A DNA stretch of 48,066 bases, taken from a virus. Shown here in pieces: positions 5,835 through 13,002 of the stretch; the first letter of the stretch is position 1, and each line of letters begins with the position of its first letter. The notes beneath the pieces are model-generated. The model was not told the DNA's origin, made no database searches, and saw only the letters and a list, made by a program, of their open reading frames with translations. Both the position numbers and the translations under genes were made by a program. Where the stretch lies: positions 1-48,066 of the IMG/VR virus record IMGVR_UViG_3300033148_003903. One strand, written 5' to 3'.

Positions 5835-6851
5835 ATGACTAATAAAGAGAAACTTGCAGAAGCGATACAACTACTCGAAGATTTCGGTGCTTTGATTCCG
5901 GAACGCAATAAAGCCATTACGCTTCTCCGCTCGATGCAGCCAGCCGAGCCGGTGTGCGAGACGTGCAATGAACTTTGTCAAAATATAGATCAGAGTATTA
6001 GTCAGACACTTGACGGTAATCGTGCGCCTGCCGAATGGCAAGAAGGATACCGAGATGGAGCAGATACAGCTAAGGAAATTATAATAAAATCGTTTCCTGA
6101 CTGCCAGCCGCCGAAGGCCGAAATCGAGGATGTTCCTCATTTACGGCCAGAGGAGCAAACAACTATCGCCGATGCGATGTCAGCCGAGCCGGTGTGTCCA
6201 AATTGCGGAGTTACAGGCGATGCTGCAAAATTCCCGCACAGTTGCAAGCAGCCGCCGAAGGCCGATGCCGGGGAGTTTGATACCAAAGAAACGCGGCGGC
6301 TGGCAAAAACAGATTTGGGCTTGAACGCTTTTTGGGCTAGAGGTAAGTTACTATATGCTCTTCATTACATCGACCGCCTCGAAACCAACGTAGAAGATCG
6401 TCGGACTGTATGCAATACAATTCTCTTGAGTACCGATGACCGAGAAAAGGAACTAAGGTCTGAAATCGAGCGCCTCGAAGCTGAGCTTGCTACAACAAAA
6501 CTACAACTGAGTATCAAAACAGACTCATGCAAACTTTTTGAGGTTATGATTACCCACGCTGATAAACCAAAGCCGAAGGCCGAGGCTATAAACAATCTGG
6601 AAGTAATTGACGACCTAATGTCCGAATGCGATGCAACACGCGCCCGCATCGCCGCTCTTGAAGCTGAGAGAGACAGGCTTTCGACCGAAGTTGCCGAACT
6701 CCGTTGCCAGCGAGAGAACCGGAAAAATCGCCATGAAGCGGAGCGGGATAGGCTTATTGAACAGCGGGATAGGCTTATTAAGCAAGTGGCGGGGTTGCAA
6801 GGGCTGCGCCGCAAAGACGAAGCCCGCATCAAGGAGCTTGAAGATGAGTAA
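5835..6851 (+). CDS. Coiled-coil protein with cysteine motifs
   Basis: The 338-residue product has CETCNELC near residues 40-50 and CPNCG near residue 120, suggesting zinc binding, and then a long coiled coil from about residue 195 to the end. The last part carries a tandem duplication, ERDRLIEQ and RDRLIKQV. The sequence PPKAE/AEPVC recurs in its first half, so it looks assembled from duplicated segments. RBS AAAGGAG fixes the start. Its end overlaps the next gene. A scaffold or adapter role is possible; no family is recognised. Confidence 0.65.
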   Translation: MTNKEKLAEAIQLLEDFGALIPERNKAITLLRSMQPAEPVCETCNELCQNIDQSISQTLDGNRAPAEWQEGYRDGADTAKEIIIKSFPDCQPPKAEIEDVPHLRPEEQTTIADAMSAEPVCPNCGVTGDAAKFPHSCKQPPKADAGEFDTKETRRLAKTDLGLNAFWARGKLLYALHYIDRLETNVEDRRTVCNTILLSTDDREKELRSEIERLEAELATTKLQLSIKTDSCKLFEVMITHADKPKPKAEAINNLEVIDDLMSECDATRARIAALEAERDRLSTEVAELRCQRENRKNRHEAERDRLIEQRDRLIKQVAGLQGLRRKDEARIKELEDE

Positions 6852-7131
6852 CTACGAGACTTTGCCAGTATCAGAGGTTGTGAGGAGATTAAAGTTTTGG
6901 AGAGACCATCCTCATAGTGGATTGCCGAGTTATCTCGAACAAGCTATTGCGGTTCTGGAACGTCAAGAGGCCGAGATCAAAGAGCTCAAAAAGCAAAACG
7001 CCGAATTCCGCGATTCGACCAAAGCACCGTCTGGTGTGCAGGCGCTTGAGCAAGCCGCAAAGATAGCGGCAAAAACCGGCAAGCAATCGGACTTGAAAAA
7101 GTATCTCCAACTGAGACGGGAGCATTTCTGA
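6844..7131 (+). CDS. Coiled-coil hypothetical protein
   Basis: The 95-residue product starts at ATG 6844 inside the end of the previous gene. It has a short N-terminal part (YETLPVSEVVRRLKFW), a coiled coil (LERQEAEIKELKKQNAEF) and a C-terminal motif AAKTGKQSDLKKYLQLRR. That ending is a recurring helical motif in phage proteins of several kinds. It could dimerise with the longer coiled-coil protein just upstream. Confidence 0.6.
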   Translation: MSNYETLPVSEVVRRLKFWRDHPHSGLPSYLEQAIAVLERQEAEIKELKKQNAEFRDSTKAPSGVQALEQAAKIAAKTGKQSDLKKYLQLRREHF

Positions 7132-7178
7132 TAAGACAGGAACACAAAAATATTTGGACGTGGGGAAAATTCGACGGT

Positions 7179-7601
7179 GTGAAATACCACTTTAAGTCTG
7201 AAGCCGAGTACCGGTGGGCCTGCTACCTGCAATTCCTCAAAGAACACGGCGAGATTCGGGCCTGGTATTACGAGCATACGGAATTCATTTTCCAAGACGT
7301 CGAAACCGCCCCTGTCCAGTACACACCGGATTTTCAGGTAATCGACAAGGACGGAATCGAGTTCTATCAAGAATATAAAGGGGTGCTGGACGGTAAGGCT
7401 ATCAGGCGGTTTCAAAGAATGCACGAACATTTCCCGGAAGTTATCATGGAGCTTATCTTGCCCCGAATCAATAAGCGCGGCGGCCAGGTGAACCGTCGCG
7501 GCTTCGCACTGAAATATTGCCGCCGCATAATTCCAGCCAATACTATATTCAGGGAACTCGGCAAGCTATTGAGGGATATGCAGGAATTTCACAAAGGATG
7601 A
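7179..7601 (+). CDS. DUF1064-like PD-(D/E)XK nuclease
   Basis: The product has FKSEAEYRWACYLQFL, VQYTPDFQVIDKDG and FYQEYKGVLDGKAIRRF. This gives the E, D and E-x-K of a Holliday-junction-resolvase-type nuclease in the DUF1064 group. GTG 7179 is the first conventional start, but homologous-looking residues (TWGKFDG) continue in frame upstream, and a CTG at 7128 lies five bases after GGGAG. The true start may therefore be the CTG. It could act on recombination intermediates made by the RecE and RecT proteins. Confidence 0.7.
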   Translation: MKYHFKSEAEYRWACYLQFLKEHGEIRAWYYEHTEFIFQDVETAPVQYTPDFQVIDKDGIEFYQEYKGVLDGKAIRRFQRMHEHFPEVIMELILPRINKRGGQVNRRGFALKYCRRIIPANTIFRELGKLLRDMQEFHKG

Positions 7602-7607
7602 ATGATT

Positions 7608-7949
7608 ATGAAAGAAACCATTGAGTCTGAGAACGCAAAACTCAAGGAATTTGCCCGTAGCATCATCAGTATTAGCGATCCAGACGGCGGGGATGTTCAA
7701 GAGTTAGCCATAAAATCCGGCCTCATCGAGATTCATATTGCCACAGCCGAAGATGTTGATGATGAATTTGACGATTTCGAGCCCGGCGATGAGATATACA
7801 TAAACTCAGCGATCTTGAAAGAAGAACCACCTCTCGTAACCCCAAAGGCTAAAATCTCGGCGATGTGCATTGCGTGGTATGCCCTGTGCGTCGTGGTCGG
7901 ATGGGCCGCTATTTGGTTTGGAATATGGCTCGTGTCGAGGATATTCTAA
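7608..7949 (+). CDS. Membrane-anchored hypothetical protein
   Basis: The 113-residue product has an N-terminal helix and the motif DVQELAIKSGLIE, which I recall from phage proteins of unknown role. A very acidic middle is followed by one C-terminal membrane helix (about residues 87-112). ATG 7608 is preferred to 7602 because AAAGGA lies at nine bases. It ends two bases before the convergent minus-strand gene. Confidence 0.6.
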   Translation: MKETIESENAKLKEFARSIISISDPDGGDVQELAIKSGLIEIHIATAEDVDDEFDDFEPGDEIYINSAILKEEPPLVTPKAKISAMCIAWYALCVVVGWAAIWFGIWLVSRIF

Positions 7950-7951
7950 AA

Positions 7952-8281
7952 TTATTCTGTGGCCTCGGCGATAGCGGCTTTGAGCAGTTTAATTTGCAAT
8001 TCAATAGCAATAACCCACAGCTTTGCCTCGGTACTGTCGAATGTCTTGATTGATTTTAGTAGTTCCGTGAGCATTATCACTTCTTTCTTGCACGCGGCCA
8101 GCAGCTTCGGGGCTGCGGCGATGAGCTTGGCGTTGGCCTCAATAGAGTCTTTGGCTCCATCGGCATAGATGACAGCGATTAGTGTTCCATGCCCATTTTT
8201 GCCCCAGACAGCAGTTTTGCCGTTAAAAAGATTTGGGTCTGTTTGAATACCCCAAGGCCCCGGTGTGTGTTCAGTTTTCAT
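7952..8281 (-). CDS. HTPGPW-motif phage protein
   Basis: The 109-residue product starts MKTEHTPGPWGIQTD and has NAKLIAAAPKLLAACK, a signature of a very common phage family of unknown function. The start follows TTTTGAGGTGAAAAC, a variant of the ribosome-site module used by the plus-strand early genes. It is the second gene of a two-gene minus-strand unit transcribed from the promoter near 8860. Confidence 0.85.
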   Translation of the reverse strand: MKTEHTPGPWGIQTDPNLFNGKTAVWGKNGHGTLIAVIYADGAKDSIEANAKLIAAAPKLLAACKKEVIMLTELLKSIKTFDSTEAKLWVIAIELQIKLLKAAIAEATE

Positions 8282-8315
8282 GTTTTCACCTCAAAAGTTA
8301 GGCACAATTGCCAAG

Positions 8316-8351
8316 GCCCCGGGCGGAGTCGAACCGCGAGCCGGGCGGGGC
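8316..8351 (-). other. tRNA T-arm and acceptor mimic
   Basis: On the minus strand, GCCCCG (8351-8346) pairs with CGGGGC (8321-8316), and inside is GCGG-TTCGACT-CCGC (8337-8323). TTCGACT is a perfect T-loop sequence. There is no D-arm, anticodon arm or CCA, so this is not a tRNA gene. It may be a tRNA-like minihelix, a piece of a tRNA 3' end, or an old attachment site. It lies in the leader between the two minus-strand genes. Confidence 0.45.
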
Positions 8352-8358
8352 TGTAAAG

Positions 8359-8733
8359 TCACACTTTCTTATTCTTAGGTTGAGCATCGAGAATTTCTTG
8401 GGTGAGTTTGTCGAGGTTGTATTCCTGTTGTTCAGGGCCGCTGTGATGTTTGCGTCCGACGATTTCCCAATCCTTGATGATGTAAACGCCGTTGTCGCCG
8501 TTATCGCAGTCAAGGTGGTTGATGGTATCAATGCCTAGACTACCTCCACCTCCCAAATAGTTGCCGATTACTTGGCAGAGACGAGCCCAGCCGTAACAAT
8601 CAGATTCTGGTGTTCGATGTCCCAGTTTCTTACAGGCAGCAAGAAAGGCTTCGACGCTATCGCGTCCGCCGTTCCAGTGAAGGTAAACTCCGATTCTTTC
8701 TTCATTGGTTGTAATTACAGCACGATTTCCCAT
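8359..8733 (-). CDS. MGNRAV family phage protein
   Basis: The 124-residue product starts MGNRAVITTNEE and contains YLHWNGGRDSVEAFLAA, LGIDTINHLDCDNGDNG and YIIKDWEIVGR. This is a common phage and mobile-element family without known function. It starts behind TTTGAGGTGATACT, again the shared module, and is preceded by a strong hairpin leader. It is the first gene of the minus-strand unit. Confidence 0.85.
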   Translation of the reverse strand: MGNRAVITTNEERIGVYLHWNGGRDSVEAFLAACKKLGHRTPESDCYGWARLCQVIGNYLGGGGSLGIDTINHLDCDNGDNGVYIIKDWEIVGRKHHSGPEQQEYNLDKLTQEILDAQPKNKKV

Positions 8734-8750
8734 AGTATCACCTCAAATAA

Positions 8751-8799
8751 AGACCCAGCGACGGACTGAGCTTTGGCAAGAGTGCCCGCCGCCAGGTCT
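8751..8799 (-). terminator. Leader hairpin with 14-bp stem
   Basis: On the minus strand, AGACCTGGCGGCGG (8799-8786) pairs with CCGTCGCTGGGTCT (8764-8751): 14 consecutive pairs, three of them G-U. TTTATTT follows, and then GAGGTGATACTATG. The layout is the same as in the plus-strand leaders at 364-442 and 1586-1619, supporting a shared attenuation device. Confidence 0.55.
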
Positions 8800-8855
8800 A
8801 ATAAACAGTTTGGAGTTGCCAAAACTCATGATTATATTATCTGATCTTTCGCCTG

Positions 8856-8883
8856 CAAAGTAAAGAAAATAATTGCCAGAATC
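8856..8883 (-). promoter_or_regulatory. Promoter P2 for minus-strand unit
   Basis: TAGATT, 17 bases, TACTTT in a TTACTTTGCA context. It shares the TTACTTTG core and the spacing with the promoters at 291-322 and 47120-47149, but its -35 element is weaker. It lies about 57 bases before the leader hairpin of the 8733 gene. Confidence 0.45.
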
Positions 8884-9001
8884 TATGTTTCGGAAAAGAT
8901 AATTGACGGGCTCGATGTAAGCTGTGGCTATAACAGTAGTTACGCAACGGCAATGCAAGAGGAAATTCACAAATAAATTATTCGCTGAGGTGATTTTATA
9001 T

Positions 9002-9030
9002 TTGACAGCCTGAGTTTCAAGCGTTATTCT
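9002..9030 (+). promoter_or_regulatory. Strong sigma70-type promoter P3
   Basis: TTGACA (9002-9007), a 17-base spacer and TATTCT (9025-9030). This is the best consensus promoter in the window. Transcription would begin near 9037 and run through the minigene and structured RNA to the terminator at 9364-9408. Read-through would reach the terminase operon. Confidence 0.75.
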
Positions 9031-9073
9031 GGCGTACTGATAGTTAGCTGAAGCAAACTAAAGAGGTATTATA

Positions 9074-9082
9074 ATGCGTTAA
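9074..9082 (+). CDS. Two-codon minigene (Met-Arg)
   Basis: ATG CGT TAA with AAGAGG seven bases upstream. The context GAGGTATTATAATG closely copies the GAGGTGATATAATG start module of the early genes, so ribosomes should load here. It could be a bar-like minigene of the phage lambda type or a leader that affects folding of the RNA behind it. It may also be the stump of a deleted gene. Confidence 0.4.
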   Translation: MR

Positions 9083-9363
9083 ATACTATTGTCGGGCCTG
9101 CGTGGTTCGGCATCGGCGAAACACGCTTTTCGCCGAACACTACTGGGGGCCGTGTTATCGGTCCTGCGGCGAAAATACGACGTTCCAAGTGGTTTAACAG
9201 CCCAAAAGTGAACTTACAAGCTGCGGTGTCTTGGCAACAAGCCCCCCAGTGCCAAAAACAATAGGGCTAAGTTGTGTAACTTTCGACGGTAACACAACTT
9301 AACCCTTCCTTACAATTGAAGATTATGTGTAGAACACAAGAAACACCAGTTATAATCAGGCGA

Positions 9364-9408
9364 CAGCAATTCCGATTTGGACAATCAATTGCTGCCGTCT
9401 GTTTTTTT
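9364..9408 (+). terminator. Intrinsic terminator with pairing loop
   Basis: CAGCAATT (9364-9371) pairs with AATTGCTG (9387-9394), followed by seven Ts at 9402-9408. The loop sequence ATTTGGAC (9375-9382) is complementary to GTCCAAAT at 9411-9418, just after the U-run, so an alternative pairing is possible in read-through RNA. Confidence 0.75.
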
Positions 9409-9432
9409 ATGTCCAAATTGGATTCTGTAGTC

Positions 9433-9654
9433 CTATCCCTTCAAACGAGCCTGCGGGCAGGATAGGGGCAATACCGGCGGCGTAGTAGGCTGGTAGTGAA
9501 TAGCGGTTATAGATGGCGGTCTCGACTGAAACCCCGGATCGTCCCGTTCTTTGAGAATGTAAGAGAATTTGTCTGCTACTTGGGCTCCGCGATACCAAAA
9601 GCCCGCCAAAAGGCTGAAACAGGCAAAGGAAGCCGAAGCGACTTCAAGGTTCAA
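9433..9654 (-). CDS. Doubtful small protein, 73 residues
   Basis: A TTG-started frame with a hydrophobic N-terminus (SFACFSLLAGFWYRG) and a proline-rich C-terminus. The ribosome site is weak (GGGGG about 14 bases away). It could be a small secreted or membrane protein, but the stretch may equally be non-coding. It fills part of the 700-base gap between the minus-strand unit and the terminase operon; nothing else gene-like is seen there. Confidence 0.25.
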   Translation of the reverse strand: MNLEVASASFACFSLLAGFWYRGAQVADKFSYILKERDDPGFQSRPPSITAIHYQPTTPPVLPLSCPQARLKG

Positions 9655-9661
9655 TGAGGCT

Positions 9662-9688
9662 TGTTTTCCCCCTTTTTTTGGGGGAAAC
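9662..9688. other. Hairpin with T7 loop
   Basis: GTTTTCCCCC, seven Ts, then GGGGGAAAC: a near-perfect stem with a homopolymer loop just before the gene at 9716. It has no downstream U-run, so it is not a standard terminator. It may be an mRNA 5' stabiliser or a protein-binding site. Confidence 0.4.
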
Positions 9689-9715
9689 TCTCACAATTGC
9701 TTTAGGTTAATGAGA

Positions 9716-9943
9716 ATGGTTACAGTAACAGATGAGCTTATGCAGAGGGGTATGAGTAAGAATGGTGCTTGGAGCAGAAAACAGTTAGATGCTTTAGGTG
9801 TGGGTGATACAGCTTGGAATAAAGGCTGGAAGCGTAGGCTGATGGGTACTACTATAACAACTGAGCAGAAAAATGAGTTTTTGGCTTTGAAGGATGCTCA
9901 CTTGAAAAAAAAACGTCGAATTTTGGAGCCGGTGTTATTTTGA
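9716..9943 (+). CDS. Small conserved phage protein (GMSKNGAW motif)
   Basis: The 75-residue product has TDELMQRGMSKNGAWSRKQLDALG and then KGWKRRLMG, which I recall from small phage proteins with an HTH-like fold and no known function. ATG 9716 is chosen over 9710 because AGG lies nine bases before it. It is the first gene of the terminase operon and overlaps the next one. Confidence 0.6.
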   Translation: MVTVTDELMQRGMSKNGAWSRKQLDALGVGDTAWNKGWKRRLMGTTITTEQKNEFLALKDAHLKKKRRILEPVLF

Positions 9944-10074
9944 GCAAGAAATACGAATACGAATGCCGAAGATGTGGCAAGGTCCACCGAACCGATGATG
10001 AGGAAACCGGTGATCGGATTTGCGATAGGTGCGGCGAATTGACAGGCAAGCAGGTGAATCGAGGCCAAAAATGA
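9940..10074 (+). CDS. Small zinc-ribbon protein with TTG start
   Basis: TTG 9940 overlaps the previous stop and has GGAG about ten bases before it. The 44-residue product reads SKKYEYECRRCGKVHR, then ICDRCGE, a two-CxxC zinc ribbon of the FmdB or rubredoxin-like kind. No specific function. Confidence 0.6.
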   Translation: MSKKYEYECRRCGKVHRTDDEETGDRICDRCGELTGKQVNRGQK

Positions 10075-10139
10075 CGGTAACTCTTGTGAAATAGGGTAGT
10101 TAGGTAGGCCCTACTCAATATAAACAGCTTAGGATCGAA

Positions 10140-10319
10140 ATGGAAAGCGAAGAAAAGCCAAAACGATTCAAAATCAGCTATGCAATAGGTTTTGGTCTTT
10201 CAGAATCATTCGAGCAAGAAATTGAGGATCGGATGATAGAGTTGGGCTATATGCCGATCGCTCGGCGTATAGATATTATGACTGATGTGCGCGACTTATG
10301 CTTTGAACTAAAGGACTGA
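10140..10319 (+). CDS. Hypothetical protein, 59 residues
   Basis: ATG 10140 opens a frame reading MESEEKPKRFKISYAIG, then an acidic helix and RRIDIMTDVRDL. The ribosome site is weak (TTAGGAT). The 65 bases before it carry only a small TAGGG/CCCTA hairpin. The protein resembles a small ribbon-helix-helix regulator in size and layout, but this is only an impression. Confidence 0.5.
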   Translation: MESEEKPKRFKISYAIGFGLSESFEQEIEDRMIELGYMPIARRIDIMTDVRDLCFELKD

Positions 10320-10325
10320 AGGCTA

Positions 10326-10427
10326 ATGGTATCAGGGATACTGATAGGCACAGCGATTGGCGCAGTCCTGGTAATAGCCGTCTTTGCCGTAATTGGCCAG
10401 TATCTGATAGAGCACGAGGTGTTTTAG
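10326..10427 (+). CDS. Single-pass membrane peptide, 33 residues
   Basis: ATG 10326 to 10427, directly abutting the terminase small subunit start. The product is almost entirely one membrane helix (LIGTAIGAVLVIAVFAVIG) with a short charged tail. It is too short for a typical holin. Its tight position suggests real translation. Confidence 0.5.
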   Translation: MVSGILIGTAIGAVLVIAVFAVIGQYLIEHEVF

Positions 10428-10919
10428 ATGGCAGGCGGTAGGCCACCAAAATATAAAGCAGAGTATGACGAGCAGGCATACAAGCTCTGCCTATTGGGTG
10501 CAACAGACGAGGAATTGGGTAATTTCTTCGAGGTTGACGAGCGCACGATAAATAGATGGAAGAAGACACATCCAAAATTTTGTCAGTCCCTAAAAAAAGG
10601 CAAGGTGGTTGCGGACGCAGAAGTAGCCGAGAGCCTATTCAAGAGGGCCTGTGGCTACGAGCATCCCGAAGATAAGATATTTGTACGCGGTAATACGACA
10701 ACCGGCAAAGATGGGGTTCAAACAGAAAGAAGCGAGGTTGTACGGGTTGGCACGGTCAAGCATTATCCACCTGATACGGCTGCGGCGTTTATATGGTTGA
10801 AGAATCGGGCAGGGTGGAAAGATAAACAAGAGGTTGAAATTGAAGCTAGTAAGAGTGTTAATGATCTTCGGGAGTTTCTGCTTGGTAGAAACAGCGACAA
10901 TACCCCGAACCAAGGCTGA
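10428..10919 (+). CDS. terS: Terminase small subunit
   Basis: The 163-residue product starts MAGGRPPKYKAEYDEQ and has the HTH block LGATDEELGNFFEVDERT followed by INRWKKTHPKF. A middle helix region and an acidic C-terminus follow. This is the usual DNA-recognition small subunit pattern, and the large subunit follows immediately with a 38-base overlap. It would bind the packaging site and load the large subunit on phage DNA. Confidence 0.9.
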   Translation: MAGGRPPKYKAEYDEQAYKLCLLGATDEELGNFFEVDERTINRWKKTHPKFCQSLKKGKVVADAEVAESLFKRACGYEHPEDKIFVRGNTTTGKDGVQTERSEVVRVGTVKHYPPDTAAAFIWLKNRAGWKDKQEVEIEASKSVNDLREFLLGRNSDNTPNQG

Positions 10920-12483
10920 CGCCGCCATGTGTTTAGAGGATAAGCAATGGCGGAAGAACAACCTCTATACAGTTGTCAATGAGGCTGGCGAGCGGGTTCC
11001 GTACCGACAAAGGCAAGTCCAAAAGACCCTTGATGAGGCACGGCACGGCTGCGATGTCATTCTCAAATCCCGACAACATGGAATCACGACCGAGGCTTGT
11101 ATTGATATGCTGGACGACTGCATGTTCATACCTGACCTTCAGTGCGGTATCGTCGCTCACACAAAGATCGACGCCCAAGAAATATTCCAAACTAAGATCA
11201 AAACGCCTTATGAGGCAATGCCCGAGTTTTTGCGGAAATGGAATCCGGCTATCAAATGTGATGGCGGGCACTTGAGGCTTGCCAACGGCTCGTCGATACG
11301 AGTAGCGGTGTCTTTCCGATCGGCCACGACTCACAGACTCCATATCTCGGAGTTGGGCAAGATTTGTGCGAAATATCCCAAGCGGGCAATTGAGATCAAG
11401 ACTGGGACGATGCCTTCAGTACACCCGCAGTTAGGTGGGCGAATAACGGTCGAGAGTACAGCCGAGGGTGCGGCGGGATTGTTTTATGACCTATGCACAC
11501 AATCTGAGGCTGAAACGGCACAGGCGAAGGCGGCGGGGCGTAAACTCAACCCACGGCAATACAAATTCCATTTCTTCGCCTGGTGGCAAGACCCAAAGAA
11601 CAGAGTGGAGCCGTTAGGTATTACGATAAGCGATGAGACCGGGCGATACTTGGACGGTTTAGCGGTTAAGGCTATCGAGTTAGATGCCGAGCAGCGGGCT
11701 TGGTATGCGATTACGAAGGACGGATCGAACGGCCTCGGCAAGGAAATGAAGCGGGAGCACCCAAGTACGGTGCAAGAGGCATTTGAGCAGTCTGTCCACG
11801 GTGCTGTATTTGGCGATGAGTTGGAATTGATGAGGAATGAAGGTAGAATCGGCTTTTATCCTTACGACCAGCGGATCAAAGTTTACACATTCTGGGACCT
11901 GGGTTATCGGGATGCAACGGCTGTGCTGTTCGTGCAGTTTATTCAAGACGAGATCAGGATAGTCGAGTGCTATCACATGGTTGGCCGGGGCGCTCCGTAC
12001 CATGCCGCACAGATATTAGGCAAGGACTACGGTTACGACCACGATCATCTATCTCATTACGGGCCGCACGATGTAATGAACCACGAAAAGGGTACTGGGA
12101 TTGTACTGAAAGATACGTATGGCAGTTTAGGTGTGAAATTCGGGGTCGTAGACCGGCCAAGGAGGAAGGTGGACGGCATACAGGCGATCCGGGACATATT
12201 GAATAAAGTTCGGATAAACGCTAAGGCTTGCCCGGCTCTAGTTAAGGCCCTGGCATTTTATAGATACGAATGGGACGAAGATGACGTACAGTTTAGTAAG
12301 GACCCCATTGACGACTGGACGAACGATGCGATTGATGCGCTGCAGACAATGGCCTTACAGTACCGTTTTGGCACTATCGGCGGTCGAAGGCTTGGCTACC
12401 CGATAGCCTTACCGGTATCGGGCGGGGATAGGGAGGAGCGGTTTCAATTTAGCTTTGATAGGCGGAAGGGCAGGCGAGTATGA
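10882..12483 (+). CDS. terL: Terminase large subunit
   Basis: The 533-residue packaging motor has an ATPase P-loop variant (LKSRQHGITT, residues about 61-70), a Walker-B-like HISELGK (about 154-160) and a nuclease domain beginning YTFWDLGYRDATA (about 335-347) and ending near DDWTNDAIDAL. TTG 10882 is chosen: GGAG lies seven bases before it and it gives a family-like N-terminus (ATIPRTKADAAMCLEDKQW). ATG 10927 is an alternative. The gene overlaps both neighbours. Confidence 0.93.
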   Translation: MVETATIPRTKADAAMCLEDKQWRKNNLYTVVNEAGERVPYRQRQVQKTLDEARHGCDVILKSRQHGITTEACIDMLDDCMFIPDLQCGIVAHTKIDAQEIFQTKIKTPYEAMPEFLRKWNPAIKCDGGHLRLANGSSIRVAVSFRSATTHRLHISELGKICAKYPKRAIEIKTGTMPSVHPQLGGRITVESTAEGAAGLFYDLCTQSEAETAQAKAAGRKLNPRQYKFHFFAWWQDPKNRVEPLGITISDETGRYLDGLAVKAIELDAEQRAWYAITKDGSNGLGKEMKREHPSTVQEAFEQSVHGAVFGDELELMRNEGRIGFYPYDQRIKVYTFWDLGYRDATAVLFVQFIQDEIRIVECYHMVGRGAPYHAAQILGKDYGYDHDHLSHYGPHDVMNHEKGTGIVLKDTYGSLGVKFGVVDRPRRKVDGIQAIRDILNKVRINAKACPALVKALAFYRYEWDEDDVQFSKDPIDDWTNDAIDALQTMALQYRFGTIGGRRLGYPIALPVSGGDREERFQFSFDRRKGRRV

Positions 12484-12734
12484 GCGGTGTAGTTGAAGAA
12501 TCAATCAGTTTGGAAAAGAGCATATTCGGGATGAGCCCGACCGAGAGCCTAATGGGCGGGAAGCCGAAGAGTCCTGAACCATTAGCTCGTGCCGACCCAG
12601 CCCCATCCAAAGGCGAGAGCGAGGCGAGTGCCCAGGCCAGGTTCGCTACTGAGGAGCGTCGGAAGCGTCGGCTGCGCCTTAGTGCCAGCCGGTTAGGGAA
12701 GCCGCAATTAGGCATTATGAAGTTGGGGACGTAA
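12480..12734 (+). CDS. Small post-terminase protein
   Basis: The 84-residue product is low in hydrophobic residues and ends with a basic RRKRRLRLSASRLG stretch. Short basic proteins in this position, between terminase and portal, are usual in podovirus-like genomes. ATGA overlap with the terminase gene. Confidence 0.6.
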   Translation: MSGVVEESISLEKSIFGMSPTESLMGGKPKSPEPLARADPAPSKGESEASAQARFATEERRKRRLRLSASRLGKPQLGIMKLGT

Positions 12735-12735
12735 G

Positions 12736-12810
12736 ATGAAGAAAAGAAACGTTCTGATAGCCATTCTTGGGGTGTTGTTGGCCTTGGTGTGGCTATGGAC
12801 TGGACTATAA
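12736..12810 (+). CDS. Tiny membrane peptide, 24 residues
   Basis: ATG 12736, after GGGGACGTAAG, reads MKKRNVLIAILGVLL and continues to WLWTGL: one membrane helix with a basic N-terminus. The next gene starts ten bases later behind AAGGAG. Confidence 0.5.
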   Translation: MKKRNVLIAILGVLLALVWLWTGL

Positions 12811-12819
12811 GGAGCGAAC

Positions 12820-13002
12820 ATGGGCCAACTACGAATATATCCTCATAAAGCAAACGCGAGGGGTGATTGCGTGAAATGTGGCGATACTGTACGGTTCAAC
12901 CATTTTGGGCCATCAACTTGCCCGATTCCTGATGATGAAGACGAATTGAGATGTGCTGATGTGGCAGAAGAATTAAAAGACATTAGGATGGCAATCGAAT
13001 GA
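12820..13002 (+). CDS. Small zinc-ribbon-like protein
   Basis: The 60-residue product has GDCVKCGDTVRFNHFG and then CP, followed by an acidic helix. Clear AAGGAG ribosome site. Its stop overlaps the next gene. Function unknown. Confidence 0.55.
   Translation: MGQLRIYPHKANARGDCVKCGDTVRFNHFGPSTCPIPDDEDELRCADVAEELKDIRMAIE

Larger units (their letters stand above)
9037..9408 (+). ncRNA. Candidate structured ncRNA, about 370 bases
   Basis: No gene longer than two codons lies between promoter P3 and the terminator. CTATTGT (9086-9092) pairs with ACAATAG (9258-9264). Inside are CGGCGAAA with TTTCGCCG (9114-9121, 9128-9135) and CTGGGGG with CCCCCAG (9143-9149, 9243-9249). A separate 10-bp hairpin lies at 9268-9301. 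The closed rod-like layout resembles regulatory RNAs such as 6S, but I see no sequence match to any class I know. Confidence 0.5.

Noticed and set aside
8743-8970. Minus-strand frame of 75 codons overlapping promoter P2
   Set aside because: Runs through the promoter and the leader hairpin, and lacks a ribosome site.
9086-9264. 6S RNA or tmRNA
   Set aside because: The rod-like fold is suggestive, but I find none of the conserved sequence blocks; kept only as an unassigned ncRNA.
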